Shown: positions 1 to 13,119, counted from the stretch's first letter. The stretch: 64,000 nucleotides of DNA from Nitrospira defluvii (GCF_905220995.1 NZ_CAJNBJ010000003.1:1-64000); one strand, 5' to 3'. Numbers and translations are program-made. The notes: generated from the sequence alone by a model not told the origin.

Positions 1-241
1 GAATAAATCAGACCTTCCCTAGTAGATGGTGATACTTTCCGTACTGAATGCACTGGGCATCAAACGCTTCCAGCTGTGTTCTGTCTAGAAAATCAAAGGC
101 CATGTTGCTTCGAAACTGATAGATCTCGATATACTCCCAAATAGTCTGTGCATGTCCAACGAGTACTGACCTTAGTGCAAGACTATCATGCATTCATGTG
201 CGGGTGCGGGGGCAATGGAAAGAGCCAAACTCTATTCCCCC
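1..241. other. Left-edge stretch with no convincing gene
   Basis: A 61-codon reading frame runs on the minus strand from 193 to 8. It has no ribosome binding site upstream and I do not recognise its product. It could be a small hypothetical protein or chance. Nothing else stands out in this stretch downstream of the GlnE-like gene stop. Confidence 0.3.
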
Positions 242-2518
242 TCACACCTTCCCAAACATCTTCTCGAAGAACTGTCTGTTTTGCTTCATATGCTCTTCGA
301 TATCTGTCTGGAGATGTCTCGCCCCGGTCTGCCAGTCTTCGGTCTGGTAGCCGACGCGGCGGGCGAGGAAGATGAATTCGTCGGAGTCCGCTGGAGGGAG
401 GACGAGGTCTTTGGTGTTGCCGCGCACCATGCGCAGGCCGTCGATGAGCATGCGGATGAAGAGGTAGGATTTGCGCAGGTTCTCGCCGGTGGCGCGGGGA
501 ATGAGGCCTGCGTCAATCAGGGCTGCGAGTGCGCGGAGCGTGTTCGGTGTGCGCAGGCTGGGATAGCGGTGGCCATGCATTACTTGGAGGTACTGAATGG
601 CGTACTCCAGCGTGACGATGCCGCCATGGCTGTGTTTGAGGTTGATCTGCCCAGGCTCAACAAGTTGCTTCACCTGCTGCCGCCGTAGATCGAGCGCCAC
701 CGTCAGATCCCAGGGTGCGCCGCTGTAGACGAAGCTGTCGCGATGGGCTTCGACTTTCTTGCCGAGTGCGGCGTCGCCCGCGATATGGCGCAGCTTAATG
801 AGCGCCTGCCGCTCGAATGGTGCAGCCTGCCCGTCGGCACTGTAATACTTGCAGACTTCGTCGAACGCATTGGCGAGCGAGCCCTTGCCGCCATGCGGCC
901 GTAGCCGGACGTCGATGTGGAAAATGCCTTCCTGCTTGGCCTCGATCCACTGCAGAAATTCCTGTGCGAGGCGCTCGAAGTATTCGCTGTTCTCGATGCC
1001 TTGCTTCCCGCTTGTCCGCCCGGGGCCGCCGTAGACGAAGAGCACCTCGATGTCGGAGGCGTAGCCCATTTCTCTCCCGCCGAATTTTCCCGCGCCGAGT
1101 ACCGCGAAGGGGCAGGGCTTCTTATTGATGAGCCGAGGGGAGCCGTAGAGCTTGATGAGCTTGGCCTGACAATCGATGAGGCTGCGTTCGACAATCACCT
1201 CGGCCAGTTCCGAGATCGCGAGCGAGAAGTCGGGGAGGCTGGTTTCCGGTTCGACGATGTGTTTCATGTCGATGCGGAACAGTTCCTGGTCCTTGAAGCG
1301 GTTGAGCGCTTCCTTCCTCGCCTCGTCGGTTTTTGCCTTCGCGATGATGCGGTTCAGCTCCTTGCGCAGGGAGGTTTGTGGCTTAATCAGCGGGGCGTCG
1401 CGGTAGTCCTTCAACAGCGGCAGTAGGTTGACATGTTGCCGTCTGAGAAAATCTTCCCACAGAAAATCGCTCGCCCCGAGCAGCCTCGCCAGTAGCGGAA
1501 AGGTCTTCTTGTCGTTGATGAAGTCCCAGGCCTGTTTTTTTCCAGCCTGCCGCGACCCTTCGAGTATCAGATCGAGGAACTGATCAAAGGACTCCAGGGC
1601 CTTTGCTGGATCCGGCGCCCAGGTCAAAGCATGGGTGAACTGTTTGATGAGCACGGCGGTGAGGCGGAGTTGTTCCTGATCGACCGGATCGAGCAGCTTC
1701 TGCCCGAAACGATTGCGGACGTAAAAACGGTCATGCAGTTTGCCGTCTTCGATCGCAAACTGCGCCTTGCTGATATAGACGTTGCGCATCGCCAGCGCGT
1801 TGGCAAAGGCATACAAAAACGCCGGTGTGTCGTCCGACCGGATGTCCATGATGGTATCGGTCGCGGACTGACTGTTGTCGAACGTGATCTGGACAGTGTG
1901 CAGCAGGCCACTGAAGGAACTGCGGCGTTTGCCGAGGTGCTCGACGAGTTGGCGGTTGACCTGTTGCCGTGCCTCGTCGAACTGATTGTCGTCCAGCAGC
2001 AGGATCATACGTGAGAGCTGCTCCGTGAGCCGTTTCTGTTCTGCGGCGGTAAACGGTTGTTTCTCTGTCGGACTCACCGTGAAGACGTCGACGATCTTCT
2101 TTCTGGTGAGGCCAGGGCGACTCTGTGGTCTGGGGCGTTCGCCGTAGGACGTGCTTGCGCGTGTCGGGCGGGGTGGGTCGCTTTCTGCGGAGGTGAAGAT
2201 GCGTCCTTCTTCGATGTTCAGGCCGAAGGCGGACAGGAGTCCGCAGATCGTGGCGAATTCGGAAAAGTAGTCGTAGGCGACGATCGTAATCGTCCAGCGT
2301 CCGCGGTCGAGCTTGGTAAATCGGACTTCACAGGGATGATCCGGTGTGAGGTGGGCGGCGAGCGCGACATGTGTGGCGATTATGGCAGGGGGAAAGACCG
2401 CCAAATAGTCCTGGTCCATCCGTGAGACGAAGTCGTGCAGGATATCGGGTTCCACACCGTGGCAGAGCGGTGTGAGGGTGGCCAGCATCGATTCGCGATC
2501 GGTGGTCGCCTGCAGCAT
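242..2518 (-). CDS. GlnE-like nucleotidyltransferase with N-terminal ACT-like domains
   Basis: A 758-residue protein whose C-terminal part (about 471-758) is a GlnE-type nucleotidyltransferase module. It shows GAGKFGGREMGYASDIE near residue 475, FHIDVRLRP near 533 and SHGGIVTLEYA near 630, then a four-helix region with RGNTKDLVLP. The aspartates in ASDIE and HIDVR are the expected metal ligands. The N-terminal half holds two ACT-like segments (about 60-135 and 205-270) resembling the C-terminal sensors of GlnD. Classical GlnE fuses two such catalytic modules in about 950 residues; here one module is fused to putative small-molecule sensors. I start at the ATG at 2518 because longer frames run into the divergent gene at 2588. 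The role, adenylylation or deadenylylation of glutamine synthetase, is inferred. Confidence 0.75.
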   Translation of the reverse strand: MLQATTDRESMLATLTPLCHGVEPDILHDFVSRMDQDYLAVFPPAIIATHVALAAHLTPDHPCEVRFTKLDRGRWTITIVAYDYFSEFATICGLLSAFGLNIEEGRIFTSAESDPPRPTRASTSYGERPRPQSRPGLTRKKIVDVFTVSPTEKQPFTAAEQKRLTEQLSRMILLLDDNQFDEARQQVNRQLVEHLGKRRSSFSGLLHTVQITFDNSQSATDTIMDIRSDDTPAFLYAFANALAMRNVYISKAQFAIEDGKLHDRFYVRNRFGQKLLDPVDQEQLRLTAVLIKQFTHALTWAPDPAKALESFDQFLDLILEGSRQAGKKQAWDFINDKKTFPLLARLLGASDFLWEDFLRRQHVNLLPLLKDYRDAPLIKPQTSLRKELNRIIAKAKTDEARKEALNRFKDQELFRIDMKHIVEPETSLPDFSLAISELAEVIVERSLIDCQAKLIKLYGSPRLINKKPCPFAVLGAGKFGGREMGYASDIEVLFVYGGPGRTSGKQGIENSEYFERLAQEFLQWIEAKQEGIFHIDVRLRPHGGKGSLANAFDEVCKYYSADGQAAPFERQALIKLRHIAGDAALGKKVEAHRDSFVYSGAPWDLTVALDLRRQQVKQLVEPGQINLKHSHGGIVTLEYAIQYLQVMHGHRYPSLRTPNTLRALAALIDAGLIPRATGENLRKSYLFIRMLIDGLRMVRGNTKDLVLPPADSDEFIFLARRVGYQTEDWQTGARHLQTDIEEHMKQNRQFFEKMFGKV

Positions 2519-2528
2519 GATGCTGTGG

Positions 2529-2534
2529 AGTATA
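2529..2534 (-). promoter_or_regulatory. -10 element close to the GlnE/ACT start codon
   Basis: TATACT lies 10 bases before the ATG at 2518. The -35 region is weak (GGTACA). No Shine-Dalgarno sequence fits between, so a very short or absent leader is likely. Confidence 0.4.
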
Positions 2535-2550
2535 CCCGAAGGTGGTCTCG

Positions 2551-2579
2551 TTGTACCGGAAGAATTGCGCCAGTATAAT
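2551..2579 (+). promoter_or_regulatory. Sigma70-type promoter of the divergent glnE-like gene
   Basis: TTGTAC (2551-2556) and a perfect TATAAT (2574-2579) are 17 bases apart. Only eight bases separate the -10 from the ATG at 2588, so transcription should begin at or next to the A of the start codon, giving a leaderless mRNA. Confidence 0.65.
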
Positions 2580-2587
2580 GCGGCGCC

Positions 2588-6051
<3,464 letters not shown>

Positions 6052-6090
6052 TTAGTCGTCAGATGATCGTGTTAGTCGGGTGAGTAGGAA

Positions 6091-6393
6091 TTAGTGGGTG
6101 AAGATGCCCAGGATGTCCTCTTCCTTGAGGATCAGGCACTCTTCGTCTTCGATCCGCAGCTTGCTGCCGGAATACTTGTCGAACAAGACCTGGTCGCCGA
6201 CCTTGATGTTCTCGACCTTCTTGCCGATTGCCTGCACGATACCCCGTTGCGGCTTTTCCTTCGCGGAGTCAGGAACATAGATCCCGCCGGCGGTGCGTTC
6301 CATTTCCTCGGTGTAGGTGACGAACAGACGATCACCCAGGGGCTGGAAGTTCTTCGCAGCCGTCGACTTCTTCTCTTTCGATTCCGTAGCCAT
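6091..6393 (-). CDS. groS: Co-chaperonin GroES (Hsp10)
   Basis: A 100-residue GroES with the typical FQPLGDRLFV opening, the mobile-loop region EMERTAGGIYVP and the C-terminal EEDILGIF. It forms the heptameric lid of GroEL. The ATG at 6393 is chosen because GAGGAGG sits seven bases upstream; a TTG two codons earlier is less likely. About 17 extra charged residues precede the family core. It is the first gene of the groES-groL operon. Confidence 0.97.
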   Translation of the reverse strand: MATESKEKKSTAAKNFQPLGDRLFVTYTEEMERTAGGIYVPDSAKEKPQRGIVQAIGKKVENIKVGDQVLFDKYSGSKLRIEDEECLILKEEDILGIFTH

Positions 6394-6706
6394 ACCCAAT
6401 CCTCCTCTTAGATTAGTGAGCGTCTCGGCCCTGATGTACAGTTGTGTGAAAGCTGGAAATTCAGCTCTGACGTGTTACTGCAAGGGCTACCTGCAGAAAA
6501 CTCGACACATAGATAGCGCCAGGAAGAGGCAAGTCAAGGGATGGACTATAAAATTATTCTTCTCGCAGAAGCAATGGGAAAGTGTGACATAAGTCGTTGA
6601 TTCTTCTGAGCCGGTCGAAGCGTGATGTCTTGCGGGTTGGCGAAGTTTCCGTAGCGGACTCCTGGAGGGACTGTGGAAGATTGAAAGGGAGGAGCGGGTG
6701 AGCTGC
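6394..6706. other. groES upstream region
   Basis: This 313-base gap carries the groES ribosome binding site and a sigma32-like promoter at 6510-6538. No CIRCE-type inverted repeat (TTAGCACTC with GAGTGCTAA) is visible, so HrcA control is not supported. A weak five-base-pair hairpin (AGCTG/CAGCT) lies near 6455. Confidence 0.5.
6510..6538 (-). promoter_or_regulatory. Sigma32-like heat-shock promoter for groES-groL
   Basis: On the minus strand CTTGACT (6538-6532) is followed after 13 bases by CGCTATCTA (6518-6510). This fits the sigma32 pattern CTTGAAA-N13-CCCCATNTA with a few mismatches. It can also be read as a sigma70 site, TTGACT-16-TATCTA. The predicted leader is about 110 bases. Confidence 0.5.
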
Positions 6707-8266
6707 CTATGGTCGTGCCGGAATGGCGCTCGCCCCCAAGAGTTTCAGCACATTGGCGGTAATCTGACGCGCGGCCTCATTGGACCGGGGGCTTCGTAGC
6801 GAAGGGGCATTGTAGTCGTCGAGGCCCCAGCTCCATTGCATGGTTCCCGCGGCAAATACGGAAGCGCCGCTCGGGGCTTGGTAGAGAGTCATATCGCCAT
6901 AGACCACCTGCCTATCCCTTGGGTAAGGAGAATGCGCCAGGATGGTCAGGCCGGCAGGTCCGTCGGGAAACGCCCGGTCAATCTCATAGCCCAGCAGGCC
7001 GGGGAGTCGGCGGTCCGGCGGCAGGTCGACGCCTTCAAACAGGGGATGCGACGGCTGGGTGACCAGGATGTCTCCATCGACGGGCACGGTTTCGTACATG
7101 ACGCCGAGCAGTTGATGCTCGGGGTGATTCACGGGCGGCTCACGCCACTGTACCGTGATCAGGTGGTCGTTCGACGGATCGCCGTCCAGGGCCAGGGGGT
7201 CCTCCTGCAGGGCCACTTCCTTATAACTGACCATGGTCCGGTTCGGCTCACCCGTCACCGGGCTGGGTTCCAGCCTGATCTGCCAATAGCAGGTATTGGC
7301 AGAAAAAAACCCGAGCCCGAGCCCTTGGCCGCGAGCGGCCTCCACATGGTGTCGCATCTCCTGTGACCAGTATTCATCGTGGCCGACCGACAGCCAGGCC
7401 CGGCGGCCCTTCCAGAAATCCACCCTGCTGTGCGTGTCGATATCGGTGCTATAGGTCACGTCATACCCCTGACGTTCCAACCAACGCACCATGTTGTATT
7501 CCCAGCCGGCGGTCGAGAGCGTGCGGGTGGGGTGGATCGACATGGCGGTGAGAAATTCTCCGGCACCGGTGCCGCTCCCGCCGCGCGGATGTTGGCTCCG
7601 GCCATACGGACGATTGAAGGAGACCTTGCGGGCCCATCGCTCGTCCTGGCTGTTCGATGGATAGGTCGATTTGCCGCCCCAGTTGTTGTAGGCCTGAAAG
7701 GTGGTGACGCTGGATTGAAACAGGAGTTCGGCGGGGCGGTCGTCTTCCCTGACGACAAAGATGATGTAACTTTGTTTTCCGCTGCTGGACCCGGTCAGCT
7801 TGGCGAGGTAGATCCCGCTGCGCCACTCCTGATCGTCGTCTGTGGTGGTGCTGAGTGTATAGGATACCTGCCAGTCGCATTCGATGAGCCCGGTGACCGG
7901 ATCGGCGGTGGGCATGGGTTGCCGGACCCCCGGAATCGTAATCCCGCCACGCATCAACCTCGCGCCGCTCCCTCCATACCAGCCCATGCGGTAGATGGCG
8001 ATCGTCACCGTGGGGTCGGTGCTGTGAATGTAGAAGCGCAGTGGCTCGCCACGATTGATGCTGGTGGCGGAGGCGTAGCCCTCGACTTCATGGTCTGCGG
8101 GATCGGTCAGGACCCAGTCGGACTGTCCTGGCCGGGCATTTTCCAGCGTGATCGGGGAGGCGGCATGGGCGGGGAGGACACTGAGGAAGACGAGCATGGT
8201 TGCGAGCAGGAGGCCGGTGGGGCCGATCTTGTCGTGGCGCCTCGCCCTACATCCGAAGGCGGTCAA
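6707..8266 (-). CDS. Secreted protein with N,N-dimethylformamidase large-subunit-like domain
   Basis: A 519-residue protein with a Sec signal (basic start, hydrophobic core, cleavage near PAHA-AS). The body resembles the N,N-dimethylformamidase beta-subunit-like domain: IYRMGWYGGSGARLM near residue 90, TTFQAYNNWGGKSTY near 190 and SVGHDEYWSQEMR near 290. The GHDEYW motif carries acidic and His residues expected in the active site or metal site of that family. Substrate here is unknown; most family members are uncharacterised envelope proteins. The start is probably TTG at 8266, overlapping the end of rpoH, with AAGGA about ten bases upstream; no ATG precedes the signal core. Confidence 0.7.
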   Translation of the reverse strand: MTAFGCRARRHDKIGPTGLLLATMLVFLSVLPAHAASPITLENARPGQSDWVLTDPADHEVEGYASATSINRGEPLRFYIHSTDPTVTIAIYRMGWYGGSGARLMRGGITIPGVRQPMPTADPVTGLIECDWQVSYTLSTTTDDDQEWRSGIYLAKLTGSSSGKQSYIIFVVREDDRPAELLFQSSVTTFQAYNNWGGKSTYPSNSQDERWARKVSFNRPYGRSQHPRGGSGTGAGEFLTAMSIHPTRTLSTAGWEYNMVRWLERQGYDVTYSTDIDTHSRVDFWKGRRAWLSVGHDEYWSQEMRHHVEAARGQGLGLGFFSANTCYWQIRLEPSPVTGEPNRTMVSYKEVALQEDPLALDGDPSNDHLITVQWREPPVNHPEHQLLGVMYETVPVDGDILVTQPSHPLFEGVDLPPDRRLPGLLGYEIDRAFPDGPAGLTILAHSPYPRDRQVVYGDMTLYQAPSGASVFAAGTMQWSWGLDDYNAPSLRSPRSNEAARQITANVLKLLGASAIPARP

Positions 8267-9263
8267 AGTCTTTCACGTCCTTCTTGATGAAATCACGCAG
8301 TCGTTTGATGATGCGGGCCTCCAGTTGCCTGGTTCGTTCCTTCGTGATGCCATATTTGGCGCCCATGTCTTCCAGCGTGAGCGGGGTCTCGGACAGAATG
8401 CGATTGCGGAGAATGTCTTCCTCGCGCTCGTCGAGCGTCTTGGTGAATTCCGCTAGTTTGCGCCGGAAGAGGGCCTTGAGTTGGGTATCGGCCAAGCGTT
8501 CGTCCGCCGGTTGCTCATGGGCCGGCAGGATATCCATCAGCGTGCCGTCATGTTCCTGGCCGATGGGTTGATCGAGGGATAACTCCCAACTGCCCAGCCG
8601 CTGGTCCATTTCGATGACATCGCGTTCACGCACATTCAGGCGGTCAGCCAACAGTTTGCTGTCCGGCGCAAATCCTTCTCGTTCGAGTTTGGCCTTTTCC
8701 TTTTTCAGGTTGTAGAACAGTTTGCGCTGATCCTGCGTGGTGCCGACTTTGATGAGACGATAGGTGTTCAGCAGGTAGCGAAGAATGTAGGCCCTGGACC
8801 ACCAGGCCGCGTAGGCGTAAAAGCGCACGTTCTTCGTCGGGTCGAACTTTTTAATCGCTTGCAGGAGTCCGACGTTGCCTTCCTGGATCAGGTCCATATG
8901 GTCGGCGCCTGTATGCAGATATTCGGAGGCGATGGAGACGGATACCCGCAGATTGGCCAGAATGAGCTTCATCGCCGCATCGCGGCTCCCGCGGAGCTGG
9001 TATTCCTCGAAGAGACGTAACTCTTCTTCCTTGCTGAGATAGGGATAGCGGCGGATTTCCGTCAGGTATTGCTGCAGGGTTGTGACGGGAACGAGGGACG
9101 TGCTCAACGGGGCGGACTCCGGCTCCTTCGACGGCTGCCGATCGGCCGCTTCATGTTCTTCCGTGACTTCCTCGTCCGTGGGTTCCAAGACTTCTGGTTC
9201 GAGTGAGTCTTCGTCCAGTTCTGCCTGGAGGTCGGACTCTTTTCTGTGTTTCGGTTGTGCCAT
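8247..9263 (-). CDS. rpoH: RNA polymerase heat-shock sigma factor (RpoH, sigma32 type)
   Basis: A 338-residue sigma70-family protein. Region 2 (about 85-160) has LILANLRVSVSIASEY and NVRFYAYAAWWSRAYI. Just after it comes QRKLFYNLKKEK, close to the RpoH-specific QRKLFFNLR box. Region 4 (about 275-335) has the helix-turn-helix LTLEDMGAKYGITKERTRQLE. The first 60 residues are an acidic extension not typical of E. coli RpoH. It should direct RNA polymerase to heat-shock promoters such as the one proposed upstream of groES. The gene downstream overlaps its end by 20 bases. Confidence 0.85.
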   Translation of the reverse strand: MAQPKHRKESDLQAELDEDSLEPEVLEPTDEEVTEEHEAADRQPSKEPESAPLSTSLVPVTTLQQYLTEIRRYPYLSKEEELRLFEEYQLRGSRDAAMKLILANLRVSVSIASEYLHTGADHMDLIQEGNVGLLQAIKKFDPTKNVRFYAYAAWWSRAYILRYLLNTYRLIKVGTTQDQRKLFYNLKKEKAKLEREGFAPDSKLLADRLNVRERDVIEMDQRLGSWELSLDQPIGQEHDGTLMDILPAHEQPADERLADTQLKALFRRKLAEFTKTLDEREEDILRNRILSETPLTLEDMGAKYGITKERTRQLEARIIKRLRDFIKKDVKDFDRLRM

Positions 9264-9292
9264 GGTGCGTAATTTCGTGGGTCCAGGGGCTG

Positions 9293-9320
9293 ACTATACC
9301 AGATGTCGGGCGTCAGGCAA
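9293..9320 (-). promoter_or_regulatory. Promoter of rpoH
   Basis: On the minus strand TTGCCT (9320-9315) and TATAGT (9298-9293) are separated by 16 bases. Transcription would start about 20-25 bases before the rpoH ATG. No clear ribosome binding site is seen. Confidence 0.55.
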
Positions 9321-9351
9321 CAAGGCGGCGTGCTGAGGGCTCCCGTCTCCC

Positions 9352-9381
9352 TTGCGTCTCAGAAAGCGTGCCTCGTATAGT
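9352..9381 (+). promoter_or_regulatory. Promoter of the narK-like gene
   Basis: TTGCGT (9352-9357) and TATAGT (9376-9381) are 18 bases apart, in the divergent gap between rpoH and the transporter. The leader would be about 60 bases. Confidence 0.5.
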
Positions 9382-9447
9382 GCGTGAGCATTGCGCGTGC
9401 GTCGATCTGTTCCGGTTGAGGCCGGCGGTGCCGGAGAATTCGTCGCC

Positions 9448-10677
9448 ATGAGTCTGAGTTCCTTCGCGGAAGCCCTTCGGAGCGGGCATTGGCCGACGTT
9501 GGCCGGCGCCTGGTTGCATCTGACCGTGAGTTTCATGGTGTGGTTGCTGTTCGGCGCGTTGGCTGTATCCATAGGAGATGCGTTACATCTCACCCCGGCT
9601 CAACAAGGCATGCTGGTTGCCTTGCCGCTGCTGAGCGGGGCGATTCTGCGTATTGTCGCCGGGTGGTCATGCGATTGGTTTGGCGCCAAACGGACCGGGC
9701 TGTTGGTGCTTGGGCTTGAGCTGATCGCGATTCTCTGGGCCGCGCTCGGCGGCACGAGTTATGAGGAACTGCTCGGCATCGCGCTGCTGCTCGGCGCCGG
9801 CGGGGCCAGCTTCGCGGTGGCCATGCCGGTCGCCGGTCGAGCCTATCCACCGGCCCATCAAGGCCTCGTTTTGGGGTTGGTGGCATCCGGTAATATCGGG
9901 ACGGTGCTGGTCCTGTTGTTGGCCCCTCAGTGGGAGTCGGCATGGGGATGGCACGGAGCCTGCGGAATGTTGGCGCTGCCGGTGACGATGGTCTTTGGTC
10001 TGTTTGCGTTTGTGGTCCGGGAAGCCGAGCGGGCCGGTTCCTCCGCAGGAGGGGCCTGGTGGCACGCCGCCTGGGGCATGATGCACGTCCGATCGGTTTC
10101 GTGGCTGTGCCTGGTCTATGGGATCACCTTCGGCGGATTCGTCGGGCTCACCAGTTTTCTCCCCGTCCTGTTGCATGAACATTATGGCAGTGACCCCATT
10201 GTTGCCGGTGCCATGGCCGCGTTGTGCGGGTTCGTGGGGAGCTTGATCCGTCCCGTTGGAGGGGCGGTCGCGGATCGATGGGGCGGGGTCCCGGTTCTGG
10301 CGGGCGTCTTTGTGGTGTTGGCGTTGATCACGGCTCTCACCGGGTCTCTGCCCGCCCTGCCCTGGGCCTTGGGGCTATTGGTCCTGACGATTGCAGTAAT
10401 GGGGTTCGGGAACGGCGTGATTTTTCAGATTGTGTCGGAGTGGTTTCCCAATGAGATCGGTCTCGCGTCCGGACTGGTCGGGGCGGCCGGCGGGATCGGT
10501 GGGTTTCTGGTACCGATTGGATTCGGGCTCCTGCGGGAAGGAACGGGGACGTTTGTGTTCGGGTTTGCGGGCTTGGCCGTGGCCAGCGTGATCGCCGCGA
10601 TGACGGTCAGTCCTGTGCTCCGGTGGGGCCCTCCGGGCGTCGTGTCGTCGCCCAACGCCGGCGGTTTTTCCCGTTGA
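9448..10677 (+). CDS. NarK/NasA-type nitrate/nitrite transporter (MFS)
   Basis: A 409-residue major facilitator with about twelve hydrophobic segments. The first helix region (LTVSFMVWLLFGALAVSI) and the Gly-rich signature GLVGAAGGIGGFLVPIGFG near residue 355 are typical of the nitrate/nitrite porter family, which moves nitrate or nitrite across the cytoplasmic membrane. In a nitrite oxidiser, nitrite uptake or nitrate export would both fit; direction cannot be read from sequence. ATG at 9448 is preferred over an upstream in-frame start because the family core begins right after it and GGAGA lies about ten bases upstream. Confidence 0.85.
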   Translation: MSLSSFAEALRSGHWPTLAGAWLHLTVSFMVWLLFGALAVSIGDALHLTPAQQGMLVALPLLSGAILRIVAGWSCDWFGAKRTGLLVLGLELIAILWAALGGTSYEELLGIALLLGAGGASFAVAMPVAGRAYPPAHQGLVLGLVASGNIGTVLVLLLAPQWESAWGWHGACGMLALPVTMVFGLFAFVVREAERAGSSAGGAWWHAAWGMMHVRSVSWLCLVYGITFGGFVGLTSFLPVLLHEHYGSDPIVAGAMAALCGFVGSLIRPVGGAVADRWGGVPVLAGVFVVLALITALTGSLPALPWALGLLVLTIAVMGFGNGVIFQIVSEWFPNEIGLASGLVGAAGGIGGFLVPIGFGLLREGTGTFVFGFAGLAVASVIAAMTVSPVLRWGPPGVVSSPNAGGFSR

Positions 10678-10745
10678 CAGGGGCGGTTTGAAAAGGGTTA
10701 GCTGGGCCACCCATCGCAGGCCGGTCCGTGGACATTCGGGGGAAT

Positions 10746-11954
10746 ATGGCGACACCATTCAATTCGATCGAAGACGCAATCAAGGACATTAAGAAGGGGA
10801 AGTTCATCATCCTCGTCGACGATGAGGATCGGGAAAACGAAGGTGATCTCGTGATGGCGGCCGGGAAGGTCACGCCGCAGGCCGTCAACTTCATGGCCAA
10901 ACATGCGCGAGGCTTGATTTGCCTGGCGCTCACGCCGGAACGGGTCGAAGAACTGCAGCTGGCGCCGCAGGCGGTGGAAAATACGGCCACGTTCGGGACG
11001 GCCTTTACGGTCTCGATCGACGCCCGCAAGGGGATTACGACCGGCATTTCGGCTGCCGACCGTGCCACGACGATTCATGTGGCGATCGACCCTCGCAGCT
11101 CACCGGCAGACCTGGCACGTCCGGGCCATATCTTCCCCCTCAAAGCCCAGGTAGGCGGTGTGCTGCGGCGGGCGGGGCAGACGGAAGGATCGGTGGATCT
11201 CGCCCGGCTGGCGGGGCTCTACCCCGCGGGCGTCATTTGCGAAATTATGAATGAGGACGGCACGATGGCCCGCGTGCCGGAATTGGCCAAGTTTGCCAAG
11301 CGTCACAAGTTGAAGATGGTCACGATCAAGGCCTTGATCGAATACCGGATGCATCGTGAAACCTTCGTGCGGCGGGCGGCCAGCGCCTTTCTGCCCACGA
11401 CCTTCGGTGATTTTGAAGCGATTGCGTTTGAAAATGATATCGACGGCGCCACCCATATCGCGCTCGTGAAGGGCAAGGTGGATCCGGAGACTCCCATGCT
11501 GGTGAGGGTCCATTCCGGCTGCTTGACTGCGGATGTGTTGGGGTCGTTGCGTTGTGACTGTCGTGAGCAGCTGCATCGCGCGATGGAGATCATCCAAAAA
11601 GACGGCCGCGGGGTTTTGCTCTATCTCAACCAGGAGGGGCGCGGGATCGGCTTGTTGAATAAAATCCGCGCGTACGGCTTACAGGATTCGGGCAGCGATA
11701 CGGTGGAAGCGAATCTCCAGCTCGGTTTCAAAGCCGATTTGCGTGACTACGGTGTCGGCGCCCAGATCCTCGTGCAACTTGGGTTGCATCGCATCCGTCT
11801 GATTACGAATAATCCGCGCAAGATCGTGGGCATTGAAGGGTATGGGCTCAAGGTTGTGGAGCGGGTGCCGATCGAGATTCCTCCTCGCGCCGACAATGAA
11901 AAATATCTCCGCACGAAAAAAGCCAAACTCGGCCACTTGTTGAAAAAGGTTTAG
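10746..11954 (+). CDS. ribBA: Bifunctional DHBP synthase / GTP cyclohydrolase II
   Basis: A 402-residue fusion. The RibB half (about 1-200) has [15 protein letters not shown] and makes 3,4-dihydroxy-2-butanone 4-phosphate from ribulose 5-phosphate. The RibA half (about 205-402) has the zinc cysteines in [17 protein letters not shown] and the NQEGRGIGL motif, and opens GTP. Together they supply both precursors of riboflavin. ribH follows 156 bases downstream. The ATG at 10746 has a GGGGG tract just upstream; a GTG six codons earlier is possible. I see no RFN (FMN riboswitch) element before it. Confidence 0.95.
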   Translation: MATPFNSIEDAIKDIKKGKFIILVDDEDRENEGDLVMAAGKVTPQAVNFMAKHARGLICLALTPERVEELQLAPQAVENTATFGTAFTVSIDARKGITTGISAADRATTIHVAIDPRSSPADLARPGHIFPLKAQVGGVLRRAGQTEGSVDLARLAGLYPAGVICEIMNEDGTMARVPELAKFAKRHKLKMVTIKALIEYRMHRETFVRRAASAFLPTTFGDFEAIAFENDIDGATHIALVKGKVDPETPMLVRVHSGCLTADVLGSLRCDCREQLHRAMEIIQKDGRGVLLYLNQEGRGIGLLNKIRAYGLQDSGSDTVEANLQLGFKADLRDYGVGAQILVQLGLHRIRLITNNPRKIVGIEGYGLKVVERVPIEIPPRADNEKYLRTKKAKLGHLLKKV

Positions 11955-12110
11955 CCTGCCGCTGCGTCTCGGTCCGGGTCGCTCTCGTCGGAAAGGTGAG
12001 AGCGTCGCGCCCTGAAACGTGTAGCCATTTGTGGGCGTTTCCAGGTATGATTCCTCTTTTTCTTCGGCACACGCAGATTCCAGGAAACGTCTGACTCGGT
12101 ATTGCATTCC

Positions 12111-12653
12111 ATGAAGCTTCGCAAAGGCTCCCAAGACGCGACGGGTCTGACCTTCGGCCTCGTGGCGAGCAGGTTCAACAAGTTCGTCACCAGCCGATTA
12201 TTGACCGAATGTGTGAAGGCCTTAAGCAAGGCCGGGGTGGCGGACGACGCGATCGAAGTCGTCCGGGTACCGGGCGCGTTTGAAATTCCCCTGGTGGCGC
12301 GACAATTGGCCAAATCCGGTCGGTTCGATGCAGTAATTTGTCTCGGCGCCGTGATTCGCGGCGACACTCCCCACTTCGAATACATCAGTTCCGAAGTCAG
12401 CAGAGGCATTCTCCAGGCTTCGATGGAATCAAATATACCGGTCATCTTTGGCGTGCTCACAACCGATACGGTGGCGCAGGCGATTGAGCGGGCGGATCCG
12501 GACAAGCTGAACCGTGGGGCCGATGCCGCCAAAACGGCGATCGAAATGGTCAATGTGATGCGGTTGCTCAAAAAGGACATGACCGAGGATGCTCCGCCCT
12601 CCGCGGCTCCCGCGCGACCGGCCGGGCGTCCAGCAGCGAGGTCGAAGCGCTGA
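12111..12653 (+). CDS. ribH: 6,7-dimethyl-8-ribityllumazine synthase
   Basis: A 180-residue lumazine synthase with [11 protein letters not shown], the VPGAFEIP motif and [14 protein letters not shown], whose His is the catalytic base. It condenses the RibA-branch pyrimidine with the RibB product. The C-terminal 25 residues are a Pro/Ala/Arg tail longer than usual. Start ATG at 12111; no strong ribosome binding site is visible. nusB begins 13 bases after its stop, the common ribH-nusB pairing. Confidence 0.95.
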   Translation: MKLRKGSQDATGLTFGLVASRFNKFVTSRLLTECVKALSKAGVADDAIEVVRVPGAFEIPLVARQLAKSGRFDAVICLGAVIRGDTPHFEYISSEVSRGILQASMESNIPVIFGVLTTDTVAQAIERADPDKLNRGADAAKTAIEMVNVMRLLKKDMTEDAPPSAAPARPAGRPAARSKR

Positions 12654-12666
12654 ACGGCGTGGCACT

Positions 12667-13119
12667 ATGGCCTCTCGACATCAGGCCCGGGAACGGGCCG
12701 TACAAATTCTCTTTCAGTACGATATTCATGGCCAGGCCGGTCCGTGGCTGGATGATTTCTGGGTCCAGTATCCGCTCACGGAGGAGCTGAGGGCGTTCGC
12801 GGAACGGCTGGTCGCCGGCGTCCGCACCCATGCGAAGGAGCTGGATGCGCTGATCGGGTCCTATGCGACCAATTGGAAAGTGGGCCGCATGCCGATCATC
12901 GACCGGAACATTCTGCGTCTGGGATGTTTCGAGTTGCTCTACGTACCGGAAGTGCCGGCCAAGGTGACGCTGAACGAAGCGATCGAGCTGGCGAAAAGTT
13001 TCGGCGATGAGGAAGCCTCCAAGTTTGTGAACGGCATTCTCGACAAGGTGTTGGGCGCGGACGCCCGATTGGAACGCAAGCGCGCGTTTCCGGAATTACC
13101 GGTCGTCGGGAGCGATTAG
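12667..13119 (+). CDS. nusB: Transcription antitermination factor NusB
   Basis: A 150-residue NusB with the opening [16 protein letters not shown], the [18 protein letters not shown] motif and the C-terminal [26 protein letters not shown]. It is expected to bind boxA RNA with NusE (S10) and support rRNA antitermination; a boxA-like site lies in the rrn leader at 63285. It is probably cotranscribed with ribH. Confidence 0.95.
   Translation: MASRHQARERAVQILFQYDIHGQAGPWLDDFWVQYPLTEELRAFAERLVAGVRTHAKELDALIGSYATNWKVGRMPIIDRNILRLGCFELLYVPEVPAKVTLNEAIELAKSFGDEEASKFVNGILDKVLGADARLERKRAFPELPVVGSD

Noticed and set aside
10677-12110. FMN riboswitch before ribBA or ribH
   Set aside because: None of the conserved RFN segments can be found in either upstream region.
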